DNA of 5,725 nucleotides from an uncultured Nitrospira sp. (GCA_946479785.1 CAMLHQ010000129.1:1-5725), one strand, 5' to 3'. Positions 1 through 5,725 are shown, counted from the first letter of the stretch. Program-made: numbers and translations. Notes: generated by a model from the letters alone, not told the origin.

Positions 1-2
1 AT

Positions 3-1793
3 ACCGTCAACGTCATCCAAGCCGGCAATCCTCCCGGACAGCCGGTTGAAGTGGCGCTGGAAGCGGGTAAGACGGTGTCGTTCCAGATGCCGGAGAAGAT
101 CTTGAACGCACCGAATCAATACCTCAACGGCGGGACGCACACGACCGGCAGCGGATTTAACTTCCGCGCGGAACCGTTTGCCCAACGCCTGTCGAACAAT
201 CCGGATACGTCGAAACTGTTCAGCAGTGCGATCCATGGTGATCCTGATACGCCGTTGTTGCGTGCGTATACCGGTGACACGATGGTCTTCCGCCTGCTGC
301 ATCAGTTGATGAACGAATCGCACGTCTGGACGATCGCCGGCCATACCTTCCTCACGGAACGGTACGCGGCGGATGCCAATCGGAAGAACTCGATTCACGT
401 CGGGATCGCCGAGCGGTATGACCTCGTGACGAAAGCGGGCGGGTTCCAGGGCATGCCGGGAGACTACATCCACTTCAACGGCCGAACCTCTCACTTCGCC
501 GAAGGTGGATGGGGTATCGTGCGCGTCCTCGACAAGGAAACGGCGGACCTTAAACCGCTGCCGAAGGGAACCAATCCGCTCGGGATTCCAGCGACTCCCA
601 GCGGCGTCTGCCCGGCCGATGCGCCGGTCAAGAACTTCAACGTGGTGGCGTTGGATCGCCCGCTGAAGCTTCATCCGAAGGCGCCGGATGTGATCGAAGT
701 CGATTTCGAACGCAAGATCGAGCTGACCGTTCCGGAAGGCAAGATCTTCGCGCTTGAAGAGGAAGCGACGACCGTGGCGGGCAATGTCATGCCGAATCCG
801 CTGACGCTGCGCGTCAACCTCGGCGACTGCATCAAGGTGAGTCTGAAGAACAAGATGAAGGCCAGCCGGGCGTCGTTCTTTGCACCCGGATTAGCCTTCG
901 ATCCAAAAGACAGTCAGGGCCTGAACGTCGGCAACAATGGCGGCGATCAGACCATCGCACCGGGCGAAAGCCGAAACTACACCTATTACGCCCATCCGGC
1001 GAACAAGGAGACGACGTCGTTGGTGTGGGACGGCGGCAACGTCGTCGTCAATCCCCGTAACGGGTTGTATGGCGCGATCATCGTCGGCCCGAAGGGATCG
1101 CAGTACCGTGACCCTGTCACCGGTGCGGATCTCTCGCAAAAGAATGCGTGGAGAGCGGACGTCATCGTCGATGCCAGTTTGCCGGAGAACGTCGGCAAGC
1201 GGAACTATCGCGATGTGGCGCTGTTCTTCCAGGACGAGGACAACATCATCGGAACGTCGTTCATGCCCTATGTGCAGAACGTGGCCGGTGTGACCTCGGT
1301 CAACTACCGCGCCGAACCGTACAAGTATCGTGAAGAGCAAGGCTGCTCGTTGGGTAAGATTTTCCAGCCCTGCGTCGTGGACAAGCCTGAAGATCCGGCC
1401 ACGCCTCTGATCGAGGCGCATGCCGGTGATCCGATCCGCATCCATGTGATCGGGGCCAACAGCGAGCAAAACGGGATGTTCGGAGTTGAAGGCCACGAGT
1501 GGCCGATCGAACCCTACATGCCTGGCGCCGATATGATCAGCGTGGTGGAGTATGCCGGTTCAGAAGTCCTCGATGTCTTCATCCGTGGCGGGGCGGGTGG
1601 ACCGTACCGTCAGTCAGGAGACTTCGTGTGGTCGAACAACCGGCTACCCTATGCACAGTCCGGCCAATGGGGCTACCTCCGTGTATTGCCCGCGGGCGAT
1701 TCACGGATCCAACCGTTGGGCGCAGCCGGCATGGGCGCCAAGCGGGCGGACGCGCAGCCTGAGCCGCAAGCCATTCCGACCGCAATGAAGTAG
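3..1793 (+). CDS. Large multicopper oxidase-like (multi-cupredoxin) protein, 5' truncated by window edge
   Basis: The frame is open from base 3 with no stop, and the GTG at 51 has no ribosome binding site, so this is the C-terminal 596 residues of a longer protein. Numbering from the codon at 51, two copies of one module are visible, about 40-160 and 420-546. Each holds 'GDP/EDP-xTPL', a '-GH-' turn and a closing 'GD[YF]...GxWGxxRVL'. Between them (about 200-350) lies a cupredoxin pair with 'YTYYAHP' and 'GLYGAIIVGP', typical of multicopper oxidase domains. Copper ligands are mostly missing. Where the family has HPxHLHGH the first module has HVWTIAGH (91-98), and the type 1 Cys and axial Met are replaced near 143-153. 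The second module keeps only the GH at 481-482. The last 25 residues are a Pro/Ala/Gln-rich tail. The family is usually periplasmic or secreted. The superfamily call is firm, but oxidase activity is doubtful for this part and active sites could lie upstream. Confidence 0.85.
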   Translation, partial: TVNVIQAGNPPGQPVEVALEAGKTVSFQMPEKILNAPNQYLNGGTHTTGSGFNFRAEPFAQRLSNNPDTSKLFSSAIHGDPDTPLLRAYTGDTMVFRLLHQLMNESHVWTIAGHTFLTERYAADANRKNSIHVGIAERYDLVTKAGGFQGMPGDYIHFNGRTSHFAEGGWGIVRVLDKETADLKPLPKGTNPLGIPATPSGVCPADAPVKNFNVVALDRPLKLHPKAPDVIEVDFERKIELTVPEGKIFALEEEATTVAGNVMPNPLTLRVNLGDCIKVSLKNKMKASRASFFAPGLAFDPKDSQGLNVGNNGGDQTIAPGESRNYTYYAHPANKETTSLVWDGGNVVVNPRNGLYGAIIVGPKGSQYRDPVTGADLSQKNAWRADVIVDASLPENVGKRNYRDVALFFQDEDNIIGTSFMPYVQNVAGVTSVNYRAEPYKYREEQGCSLGKIFQPCVVDKPEDPATPLIEAHAGDPIRIHVIGANSEQNGMFGVEGHEWPIEPYMPGADMISVVEYAGSEVLDVFIRGGAGGPYRQSGDFVWSNNRLPYAQSGQWGYLRVLPAGDSRIQPLGAAGMGAKRADAQPEPQAIPTAMK

Positions 1794-1820
1794 GCGGGGT
1801 GGACATGGCGTAGTTCGTTC

Positions 1821-1857
1821 GATGGGGGAGCTGCCTGTAACACGTAGCTCCCCCATC
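1821..1857 (+). terminator. Perfect 12-bp hairpin after the oxidase-like gene, probable terminator or attenuator
   Basis: GATGGGGGAGCT at 1821-1832 is exactly complementary to AGCTCCCCCATC at 1846-1857, with a 13-nt loop. It lies 28 bp after the stop of the upstream gene and ends 50 bp before the next start. The following bases (TGTGTTTG) are only moderately T-rich, so it may terminate partially, or act as a 3'-end stabiliser that sets different levels for the flanking genes. Confidence 0.65.
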
Positions 1858-1892
1858 TGTGTTTGAAGTGCCCACAAATCAGCATTAACCAG

Positions 1893-1902
1893 AGGAGGGA
1901 GG
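1893..1902 (+). promoter_or_regulatory. Strong ribosome binding site that fixes the GTG start at 1908
   Basis: AGGAGGGAGG gives two near-ideal Shine-Dalgarno registers, 9 and 5 nt before GTG 1908. The in-frame ATG at 1863 sits directly behind the hairpin, has no such motif, and would put 15 polar residues before the signal peptide. GTG 1908 is therefore preferred. Confidence 0.75.
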
Positions 1903-1907
1903 CCGGA

Positions 1908-2840
1908 GTGAACAAGACGGAGAGAGTCATTGCCGCCTGCTTGATCGTTGCCTGTCTGGGCGGTCCTACCTATGCCTATGAGGAAATCGCTGTGTCCAAT
2001 GGAGGCACCCTGTCCGGCACCATCACGCTGGTGGGCGAGGTCCCGAAGCCCAAGGGATACAACCTGACGACGTTACCCGATCAGATCTACTGCGGACGCA
2101 TTTCCGATGGACGAGGCTGGCGGGTGTTGCAGCCGTTCAAGGTCGACGCTAACGGCGGGTTTCGCGACGTGGTGATTTACATCGACGAGATCGAAAAGGG
2201 GAAGCCGTTTGATTTCAAAGCTCCGAGGATCGAGGCCATTGATTGTTCCTTCAAACCGTTCATGAACGTCGTGTGGGACCGGCATGAGGTCGAAGTCGTC
2301 AACATGGACCCGGCGATGCACGACATTCAGGCGTACGAGACGTCCCACTTGGGGCCCCGCGTGCTCTTCAACATTCCCTTGCCGATGAATCCGCAGCATC
2401 CGCGGGATATTAAGGATGGGAGCGAGGCAGCCCGTTACCACAAGCATCTGGCCGGGACGCCGATGAAGCAGGATGTGTACATGACCAAAGGTCGCCGCGT
2501 GTTCGTCATGCAATGCGGTTTCCATGCCTACATGGAGAGCTGGGGCCTGGCTGTTGAGAATCCGTATTATGCCATCAGCGATGCGAACGGCCGGTTCACG
2601 ATCGACCAGATTCCTCCCGGCAGCTATCGCGTGACGGTCTGGCATCCCTTCATCGGCGGTGCCAAAGAATATGACGTCACGGTGGAATCCGATGGGCAGA
2701 CGCGGCTGGACGTGAAGATCGATGCTCCGATTGGTCGCCTCTATGCCAATCAGATGGTCGAGAATCCCTACGTCCGATATACCGTCACGGAGGATATCCA
2801 GAGTCAGATCGTGCCCACGTTGGAGAAACAAACGTACTGA
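1908..2840 (+). CDS. Exported cupredoxin (amicyanin-type copper site) with carboxypeptidase regulatory-like domain
   Basis: Numbering is from GTG 1908 (310 residues). Residues 1-23 form a signal peptide, positive at K3 and R6, hydrophobic, ending TYA|YEE. 'IVAC' at 13-16 also resembles a lipobox, so lipid attachment is an alternative. Residues about 30-215 are a cupredoxin-like region. 'VNMDPAMHDIQ' supplies His138 and 'CGFHAYM' supplies Cys203, His206 and Met209. The spacing C-x2-H-x2-M is that of amicyanin-type blue copper sites, so all four type 1 ligands are present. Mature Cys62 and Cys113 may form a disulfide. Residues about 220-273 ('DANGRFTIDQIPPGSYRVTVWHP') match the carboxypeptidase regulatory-like beta-sandwich. 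This two-part arrangement resembles a family often labelled methylamine-utilisation-like, but no methylamine genes are visible. The likely role is periplasmic electron transfer or copper binding. The gene is 27 bp from the next and probably co-transcribed with it. Confidence 0.85.
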   Translation: MNKTERVIAACLIVACLGGPTYAYEEIAVSNGGTLSGTITLVGEVPKPKGYNLTTLPDQIYCGRISDGRGWRVLQPFKVDANGGFRDVVIYIDEIEKGKPFDFKAPRIEAIDCSFKPFMNVVWDRHEVEVVNMDPAMHDIQAYETSHLGPRVLFNIPLPMNPQHPRDIKDGSEAARYHKHLAGTPMKQDVYMTKGRRVFVMQCGFHAYMESWGLAVENPYYAISDANGRFTIDQIPPGSYRVTVWHPFIGGAKEYDVTVESDGQTRLDVKIDAPIGRLYANQMVENPYVRYTVTEDIQSQIVPTLEKQTY

Positions 2841-2854
2841 GAACTGACCGACAT

Positions 2855-2860
2855 AAGGAG
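2855..2860 (+). promoter_or_regulatory. Ribosome binding site choosing between two adjacent ATGs
   Basis: AAGGAG lies 4 nt before the ATG at 2865 and 7 nt before the ATG at 2868. The second spacing is the better one, so 2868 is taken as the start. The protein differs by one methionine only. Confidence 0.6.
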
Positions 2861-2867
2861 ACCGATG

Positions 2868-3863
2868 ATGGACCGCGACGAGATTCGGACCTGGCGAAGA
2901 TGTGAGCTGGTAGTCAACGTATTGTTGATCGCCGTCGCGCTGCTTACCCTGGCGAGGGTAGCCTGGGGTCTGGATACGCAGGACATCGTCGTCGAATGGA
3001 CGCCGGAGGGTAAGAAGCTGGCAATGCAGCGCGTCGCCGAGTGGCCGGCGAAAGAAGAAATGGCTCTGGTGCCGGCCGGCCCCTTTCTGATGGGCAGCGA
3101 CAAAAAGGTGGACCGCAACGCGTATAAGGCCGAAATGCCGCAACGCACAGTGTATCTCGACAGCTTTGAAATCGATAAGTACGAAGTAACGGCGTTGCAC
3201 TATTTGAAATTCGTGTTGGACACAGGTCGCTTGCCGCAACTTGATTGGCGCTACGACGGGGGGAATTTTCAAGACACGATGGCCCACCATCCCATCATGC
3301 ACGTCAGCTGGTACGACGCCGACGTCTATTGTCGTTGGGCCGGCAAGCGGTTGCCGACTGAGGCGGAGTGGGAGAAGGCTGCTCGAGGCGACGACGGGCG
3401 AATCAATCCCTGGGGGAATCAAATTGCCGGGCTGAGCCGGGCGAATTTCGGCCGGTCCGGACTGTCGGGCCCTGTGCGAGACCGGCCGGAGCGGCTGTTG
3501 CTCTATCCACCGCTCATTTCCGTCGACAAGTATGAAAATGCCGTCAGTCCCTACGGCGTCCATCAACAAATCGGCAACGTCGCCGAATGGGTCGCGGATT
3601 GGTACGACGTGGACTATTACAAAGTGGCGCCGGACCGTAATCCTCAAGGACCGGAACAGGGCAAGCACCGGGCATTCCGCGGAGCCGGCTGGATCGACAG
3701 CAGTACCACTGCGCGTGCGGCACAGCGCAACGGGGCGGATCCCAACACCAAGATGAATTGGCTGGGCTTTCGGTGCGCCCGATCAAAGCAGCCGTCCGTC
3801 GTGATCGGCCAAGCGCCGAGCGGTCCTGAACATGAAGGCGCCGGGTCTCACGTGCTCGATTAA
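2868..3863 (+). CDS. SUMF1/formylglycine-generating-enzyme-fold protein lacking the catalytic cysteines
   Basis: Numbering is from ATG 2865. Residues 11-36 are basic then hydrophobic, a signal peptide or N-terminal anchor, so the domain is outside the cytoplasm. Residues about 64-306 carry the whole FGE-sulfatase/SUMF1 signature in order: 'MALVPAGPFLMGS' (66-78), 'VYLDSFEIDKYEVT' (96-109), 'HPIMHVSWYDADVYCRWAGK' (142-161) followed by 'RLPTEAEWEKAARG', 'IGNVAEWVADWY' (236-247), 'RAFRGAGW' (269-276) and 'WLGFRCAR' (299-306). True formylglycine-generating enzymes bind Cu(I) through two cysteines just after the RGGSW-like motif. Here that stretch (277-290) has none, and the only cysteines are C13, C156 and C304. 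It is therefore probably not a sulfatase-activating enzyme, and no sulfatase lies nearby. Related cysteine-less members have other roles or act as binding domains. It follows the cupredoxin gene by 27 bp, so the two likely act together. The role itself is unknown. Confidence 0.88.
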   Translation: MDRDEIRTWRRCELVVNVLLIAVALLTLARVAWGLDTQDIVVEWTPEGKKLAMQRVAEWPAKEEMALVPAGPFLMGSDKKVDRNAYKAEMPQRTVYLDSFEIDKYEVTALHYLKFVLDTGRLPQLDWRYDGGNFQDTMAHHPIMHVSWYDADVYCRWAGKRLPTEAEWEKAARGDDGRINPWGNQIAGLSRANFGRSGLSGPVRDRPERLLLYPPLISVDKYENAVSPYGVHQQIGNVAEWVADWYDVDYYKVAPDRNPQGPEQGKHRAFRGAGWIDSSTTARAAQRNGADPNTKMNWLGFRCARSKQPSVVIGQAPSGPEHEGAGSHVLD

Positions 3864-3962
3864 CCCATCTCGAAGCGTGGACAAGATGTTTAGATTACTT
3901 CACAAGCTGATGTCTCGGGTCGGCGAGCGCAACTCAGCTGATCGCTCGAAGGAAGGGCCGTG

Positions 3963-3987
3963 CTCCTCGACGAATAACCATGAGGAG
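3963..3987 (+). promoter_or_regulatory. Possible hairpin masking the ribosome binding site of the barrel gene
   Basis: CTCCTC at 3963-3968 pairs with GAGGAG at 3982-3987, leaving a 13-nt loop. The right arm contains the AGGAG that serves ATG 3995, so folding would hide it. Only six pairs are seen, and an anti-Shine-Dalgarno stretch can arise by chance. A second 6-bp inverted repeat (CGAGCG 3924-3929, CGCTCG 3943-3948) lies just upstream in the same 131-bp leader. Confidence 0.3.
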
Positions 3988-3989
3988 AG
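3983..3989 (+). promoter_or_regulatory. Ribosome binding site placing the barrel start at 3995, not 3980
   Basis: AGGAGAG ends 5 nt before ATG 3995. It lies inside the coding sequence if translation began at the upstream ATG 3980, which itself has only AT-rich sequence before it. Starting at 3995 also gives a cleaner signal peptide. Confidence 0.7.
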
Positions 3990-3994
3990 ACATC

Positions 3995-4684
3995 ATGCAG
4001 GTATGGAGGAGCATTGGAGTGCGGCTTGTCGCCGCTGCGATCGCCGCGGGTCTCGCTGTTTGTGGTGTATTGCCGGCTTCGGCTGAAGAGACGACAAGGT
4101 CAGGAAACCGAGTGTTCTTTCGTGGCGGTTTTGCTGCCCTCAACAGCGATCGTGGAGGTGAATTATTCACCGACGGTCACAATGCGGTTGGAGCCGGGAC
4201 AAACAATGACACTTCCGGGTATTACGTCGGTGCGGGGACAGATCTCATGCTGACGAGGGACGTGTGGGGCATGCTGGAAAAGGTGGGGATTCTCGGTGAA
4301 ATCGGTGTCGAGTATAAGCGATGGAGTTCTAAAACTGTGGCGAACTCAGATACCACTGGAGTGACAGGGGTAAGCAACGGCGGGCTGAATAAAGTGCAAG
4401 TTACAATGCTTACCGTGGACGTGGCCCCAAAAGTAAAGTTCAGGCAGGGTACGGATTTTCAACCATGGGTGATCCCCGTCGGGCTGGATTTTCACGTCAT
4501 TAGCCCTCCTTCGAACCAGACCAATTATCTGGACATTGGGGTGCAATTCGGGGCCGGGACCGAGTATCGGATTTGGAAAGAGCTGTGGCTTGGTGTGGAT
4601 GGACGATACCACTTGGCATCAGGAGCGACGAATACGGTGAACAACTACGGCACTGTCGGCGGGTATGTGGGAATCGGATTCTGA
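3995..4684 (+). CDS. Outer-membrane beta-barrel protein
   Basis: The 229-residue product starts at ATG 3995. Residues 1-30 are a classic signal peptide (basic W-R-S-I-G-V-R, then an Ala/Val/Leu core, then LPASA|EET). The mature part shows alternating hydrophobic and polar strands with Gly and aromatic residues, for example 'GYYVGAGTDLML', 'GILGEIGVEYKRWS', 'DFQPWVIPVGLDFHVI', 'YLDIGVQFGAGTEYRIW' and 'ELWLGVDGRYHL'. It ends 'GGYVGIGF', and the C-terminal phenylalanine is the usual recognition signal for the BAM assembly machinery. The predicted size (about 200 mature residues) suits an 8-stranded barrel of the OmpA-transmembrane/OmpW size class, but I cannot assign a subfamily. The 131-bp leader has no convincing promoter, and no strong terminator separates the gene from the SUMF-fold gene, so it may share that transcript. 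The substrate, if any, is unknown. Confidence 0.8.
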   Translation: MQVWRSIGVRLVAAAIAAGLAVCGVLPASAEETTRSGNRVFFRGGFAALNSDRGGELFTDGHNAVGAGTNNDTSGYYVGAGTDLMLTRDVWGMLEKVGILGEIGVEYKRWSSKTVANSDTTGVTGVSNGGLNKVQVTMLTVDVAPKVKFRQGTDFQPWVIPVGLDFHVISPPSNQTNYLDIGVQFGAGTEYRIWKELWLGVDGRYHLASGATNTVNNYGTVGGYVGIGF

Positions 4685-4695
4685 AGGGCCGACGT

Positions 4696-4788
4696 TGGCT
4701 TGAATGGCGCGTAAACTTGATGGCGAACATGACCAATACGACTAACAGTTGCGGCCAGGTGGGACCCTACGTGGGGATCAGTTTCTAA
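4696..4788 (+). pseudogene. Remnant 3' end of a second beta-barrel gene
   Basis: Read in the frame ending at the TAA 4786-4788, the last 24 residues (4714-4785, '...TNSCGQVGPYVGISF') align without gaps to the last 24 residues of the intact barrel (4610-4681, '...VNNYGTVGGYVGIGF') with 13 identities. Both end in Phe-stop. The similarity extends upstream to a shared TGGCTTG (4696 and 4586) once two codons are dropped from the remnant. The two copies are in different frames, and the remnant begins 11 bp after the intact stop. It has no start codon with a ribosome binding site and no signal peptide, so it is a gene tail left by deletion or by an old local duplication. It is unlikely to be translated on its own. 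Confidence 0.7.
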
Positions 4789-4825
4789 CGCGTTCATCAC
4801 GCATCCTCTTTCTTTGTGAGGTCCG

Positions 4826-5383
4826 ATGCATCTCGTGGTCCACATTCCTTATGGGGCCGACGAAGAAAGCTCGAGCGTGCTGAGCTTGGCTCGACAGGCG
4901 CCGAGCTTCACCATGGAATGGGTCAATGACCAGAAGATGGCGATCGCGATTTTTTCCTCGTTGCCGGCGGGCATCGACGCAGCAGTTCGGCTTGTGGGCG
5001 AAGCGGTCCGCCTCGCCGGTGCCTGGGCCAGCATGGATGCCAAGCCCGTTTCAAGCTTGGCCAAACTCTGGCAGCGGCTGGCCTGTTATCGGGACAGCTT
5101 GGACGCCGAAGATCCGCTTCAGTACTGCCGGAAGAAATCCGCATTGTTCAATACGCTCGTCGGTTGCGAAGAACATCGCTGCCCCGTCCCCTGTCAGTTC
5201 ATCTGTAGGCCCTGCATGAGGATGGAACAGGAAGGCACTGGGGTGGCGATAGCCGATCGATTCACTGTCGCCGCACAATTGGCTGAGATCGATTGGTGCC
5301 CTAGACTCCGTTCCCCAGCGGAGAAACAAACGGACAATGTCGCGCCACAGTCCGTGAAGACTCCTTTGTCGTCCCCCTTCTGA
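4826..5383 (+). CDS. Uncharacterised cysteine-rich protein
   Basis: This 185-residue protein is not one I recognise. It has no signal peptide or membrane segment, so it is probably cytoplasmic. Residues 35-92 look helical and Ala/Leu-rich. A dense cysteine group follows: C101, then C114-x4-C119-x3-C123-x3-C127-x2-C130 within 'GCEEHRCPVPCQFICRPCM', plus C87 and C158. Such spacing suggests a metal or iron-sulfur site, possibly redox-sensitive, but no named motif fits. The last 25 residues are polar and look unstructured. The start ATG 4826 is preceded by a weak GAGGT at 4818-4822, closer than ideal. The stop lies 5 bp before the CopD-like gene, which suggests coupled translation. Support is the length of the ORF, the patterned cysteines and the tight spacing. 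Homologues would be needed to confirm that it is a real gene. Confidence 0.6.
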   Translation: MHLVVHIPYGADEESSSVLSLARQAPSFTMEWVNDQKMAIAIFSSLPAGIDAAVRLVGEAVRLAGAWASMDAKPVSSLAKLWQRLACYRDSLDAEDPLQYCRKKSALFNTLVGCEEHRCPVPCQFICRPCMRMEQEGTGVAIADRFTVAAQLAEIDWCPRLRSPAEKQTDNVAPQSVKTPLSSPF

Positions 5384-5388
5384 TCGGC

Positions 5389-5725
5389 ATGGCCATTTTT
5401 TGGTTCGTGGCCGTTTCACTCCACGTCCTTGCCGCCGTCGTGTGGATAGGGGGAATGATCTTTCTCTCGTTGGTGCTGGCGCCGCTCGTGCGGAGAGGCA
5501 ACGCGATATCGGAGCACGTCGCGCTGTTTCGGTCCGCGGCCATGCGGTTCCGGATCATCGTCTGGCTTTCCATCGTCATCCTCTTGACCACAGGCCCCGT
5601 TCTTCTTCAGGGAAGAAATCTCTTGCTCAACGTTCCTAGCGACTGGCCGGCTGTGGTACGGATCAAGCTCGGGCTTGTCTGTCTGCTCCTGCTCCTGACG
5701 CTCGGGCATGATCTCTATCTCGGAC
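5389..5725 (+). CDS. CopD-like integral membrane protein, 3' truncated by window edge
   Basis: From ATG 5389, 112 codons run open to the right edge. Three membrane segments are visible: residues 3-33 ('HVLAAVVWIGGMIFL', then 'LVLAPLVRR'), 56-73 ('VWLSIVILLTTGP') and about 90-106, closing with 'GHDLYLG'. The layout of a first helix with an early His and 'WIGGM', a loop with 'F..A..RFR', a second helix with 'TTG' and a third helix preceded by Lys and ending in HDxxLG matches the CopD-family domain, members of which are linked to copper uptake or tolerance at the inner membrane. A role in copper handling is inferred from family and neighbourhood. No clear ribosome binding site precedes the ATG. 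The frame is open back to 5305, but no ATG, GTG or TTG occurs in that stretch, so coupling to the upstream stop at 5381-5383 is the likely start mechanism. Confidence 0.75.
   Translation, partial: MAIFWFVAVSLHVLAAVVWIGGMIFLSLVLAPLVRRGNAISEHVALFRSAAMRFRIIVWLSIVILLTTGPVLLQGRNLLLNVPSDWPAVVRIKLGLVCLLLLLTLGHDLYLG

Noticed and set aside
891..1496. 201-residue open frame on the minus strand inside the oxidase-like gene
   Set aside because: Antisense shadow rich in Arg, Asp and Val, with no recognisable motif.
2073..3668. 531-residue open frame on the minus strand across the cupredoxin and SUMF-fold genes
   Set aside because: It is antisense to two genes with clear domains, is rich in His/Arg/Val as expected from the reverse of GC-rich codons, shows no domain or signal, and runs across an intergenic gap. 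Codon bias of the real genes explains it.
3864..3994. Sigma-70-type promoter in front of the barrel gene (TGGACA near 3877)
   Set aside because: No -10 element at a proper distance, so it is not listed as a feature.
3886..4086. Small ORF from ATG 3886 with 'FRLLHKLM', resembling 'FRLLHQLM' in the oxidase-like protein
   Set aside because: There is no ribosome binding site, the DNA under the match differs widely, and the rest overlaps the barrel gene out of frame. Most likely a chance peptide match.
4573..4788. 71-residue plus-strand ORF spanning the end of the barrel gene and the remnant
   Set aside because: Its first half is an out-of-frame reading of the intact barrel gene. Only the part from about 4696 has meaning, as a decayed gene tail, and is reported as such.
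4798..4837. Nested short inverted repeats around the start of the cysteine-rich gene (GCATC/GATGC, CCTC/GAGG)
   Set aside because: Arms are only 4-5 bp and partly alternative to each other. This is within what chance gives.

Overview
The window reads as a compact, almost entirely plus-strand stretch from a moderately high-GC Gram-negative bacterium. A porin-like beta-barrel ending in phenylalanine, several exported proteins and a run of copper-associated folds fit a nitrifier-type or environmental bacterium such as Nitrospira (phylum Nitrospirota). That assignment is inference from gene style and was not tested by a search.

Layout: (1) 3-1793, the C-terminal about 596 residues of a large multi-cupredoxin protein of the multicopper oxidase superfamily, whose start lies off the left edge. 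(2) A 12-bp perfect hairpin at 1821-1857. (3) 1908-2840, an exported protein with an amicyanin-spaced type 1 copper site fused to a carboxypeptidase-regulatory-like beta-sandwich. (4) 2868-3863, a membrane-anchored or exported protein with the formylglycine-generating enzyme (SUMF1) fold but no catalytic cysteines, 27 bp after gene 3. (5) 3995-4684, an outer-membrane beta-barrel. (6) 4696-4788, a degraded second copy of the barrel's last strands. (7) 4826-5383, an unrecognised cysteine-rich protein. (8) 5389 to the right edge, the first 112 codons of a CopD-like membrane protein. There are no RNA genes, insertion sequences, CRISPR arrays or origins that I can see. No gene-free stretch exceeds 300 bases.

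Functional reading: genes 1, 3 and 8 belong to families tied to copper or to periplasmic electron transfer. Genes 3 and 4 look like one transcription unit, and 7 and 8 look translationally coupled. The most notable points are that the large oxidase-like protein has lost most recognisable copper ligands in the visible part, whereas the small neighbour keeps a complete His-Cys-His-Met set. A plausible but unproven model is a periplasmic and outer-membrane assembly in which the large protein is a cupredoxin scaffold, the small protein carries electrons or copper, the SUMF-fold protein is a non-catalytic partner, and the barrel anchors or passes material through the outer membrane.
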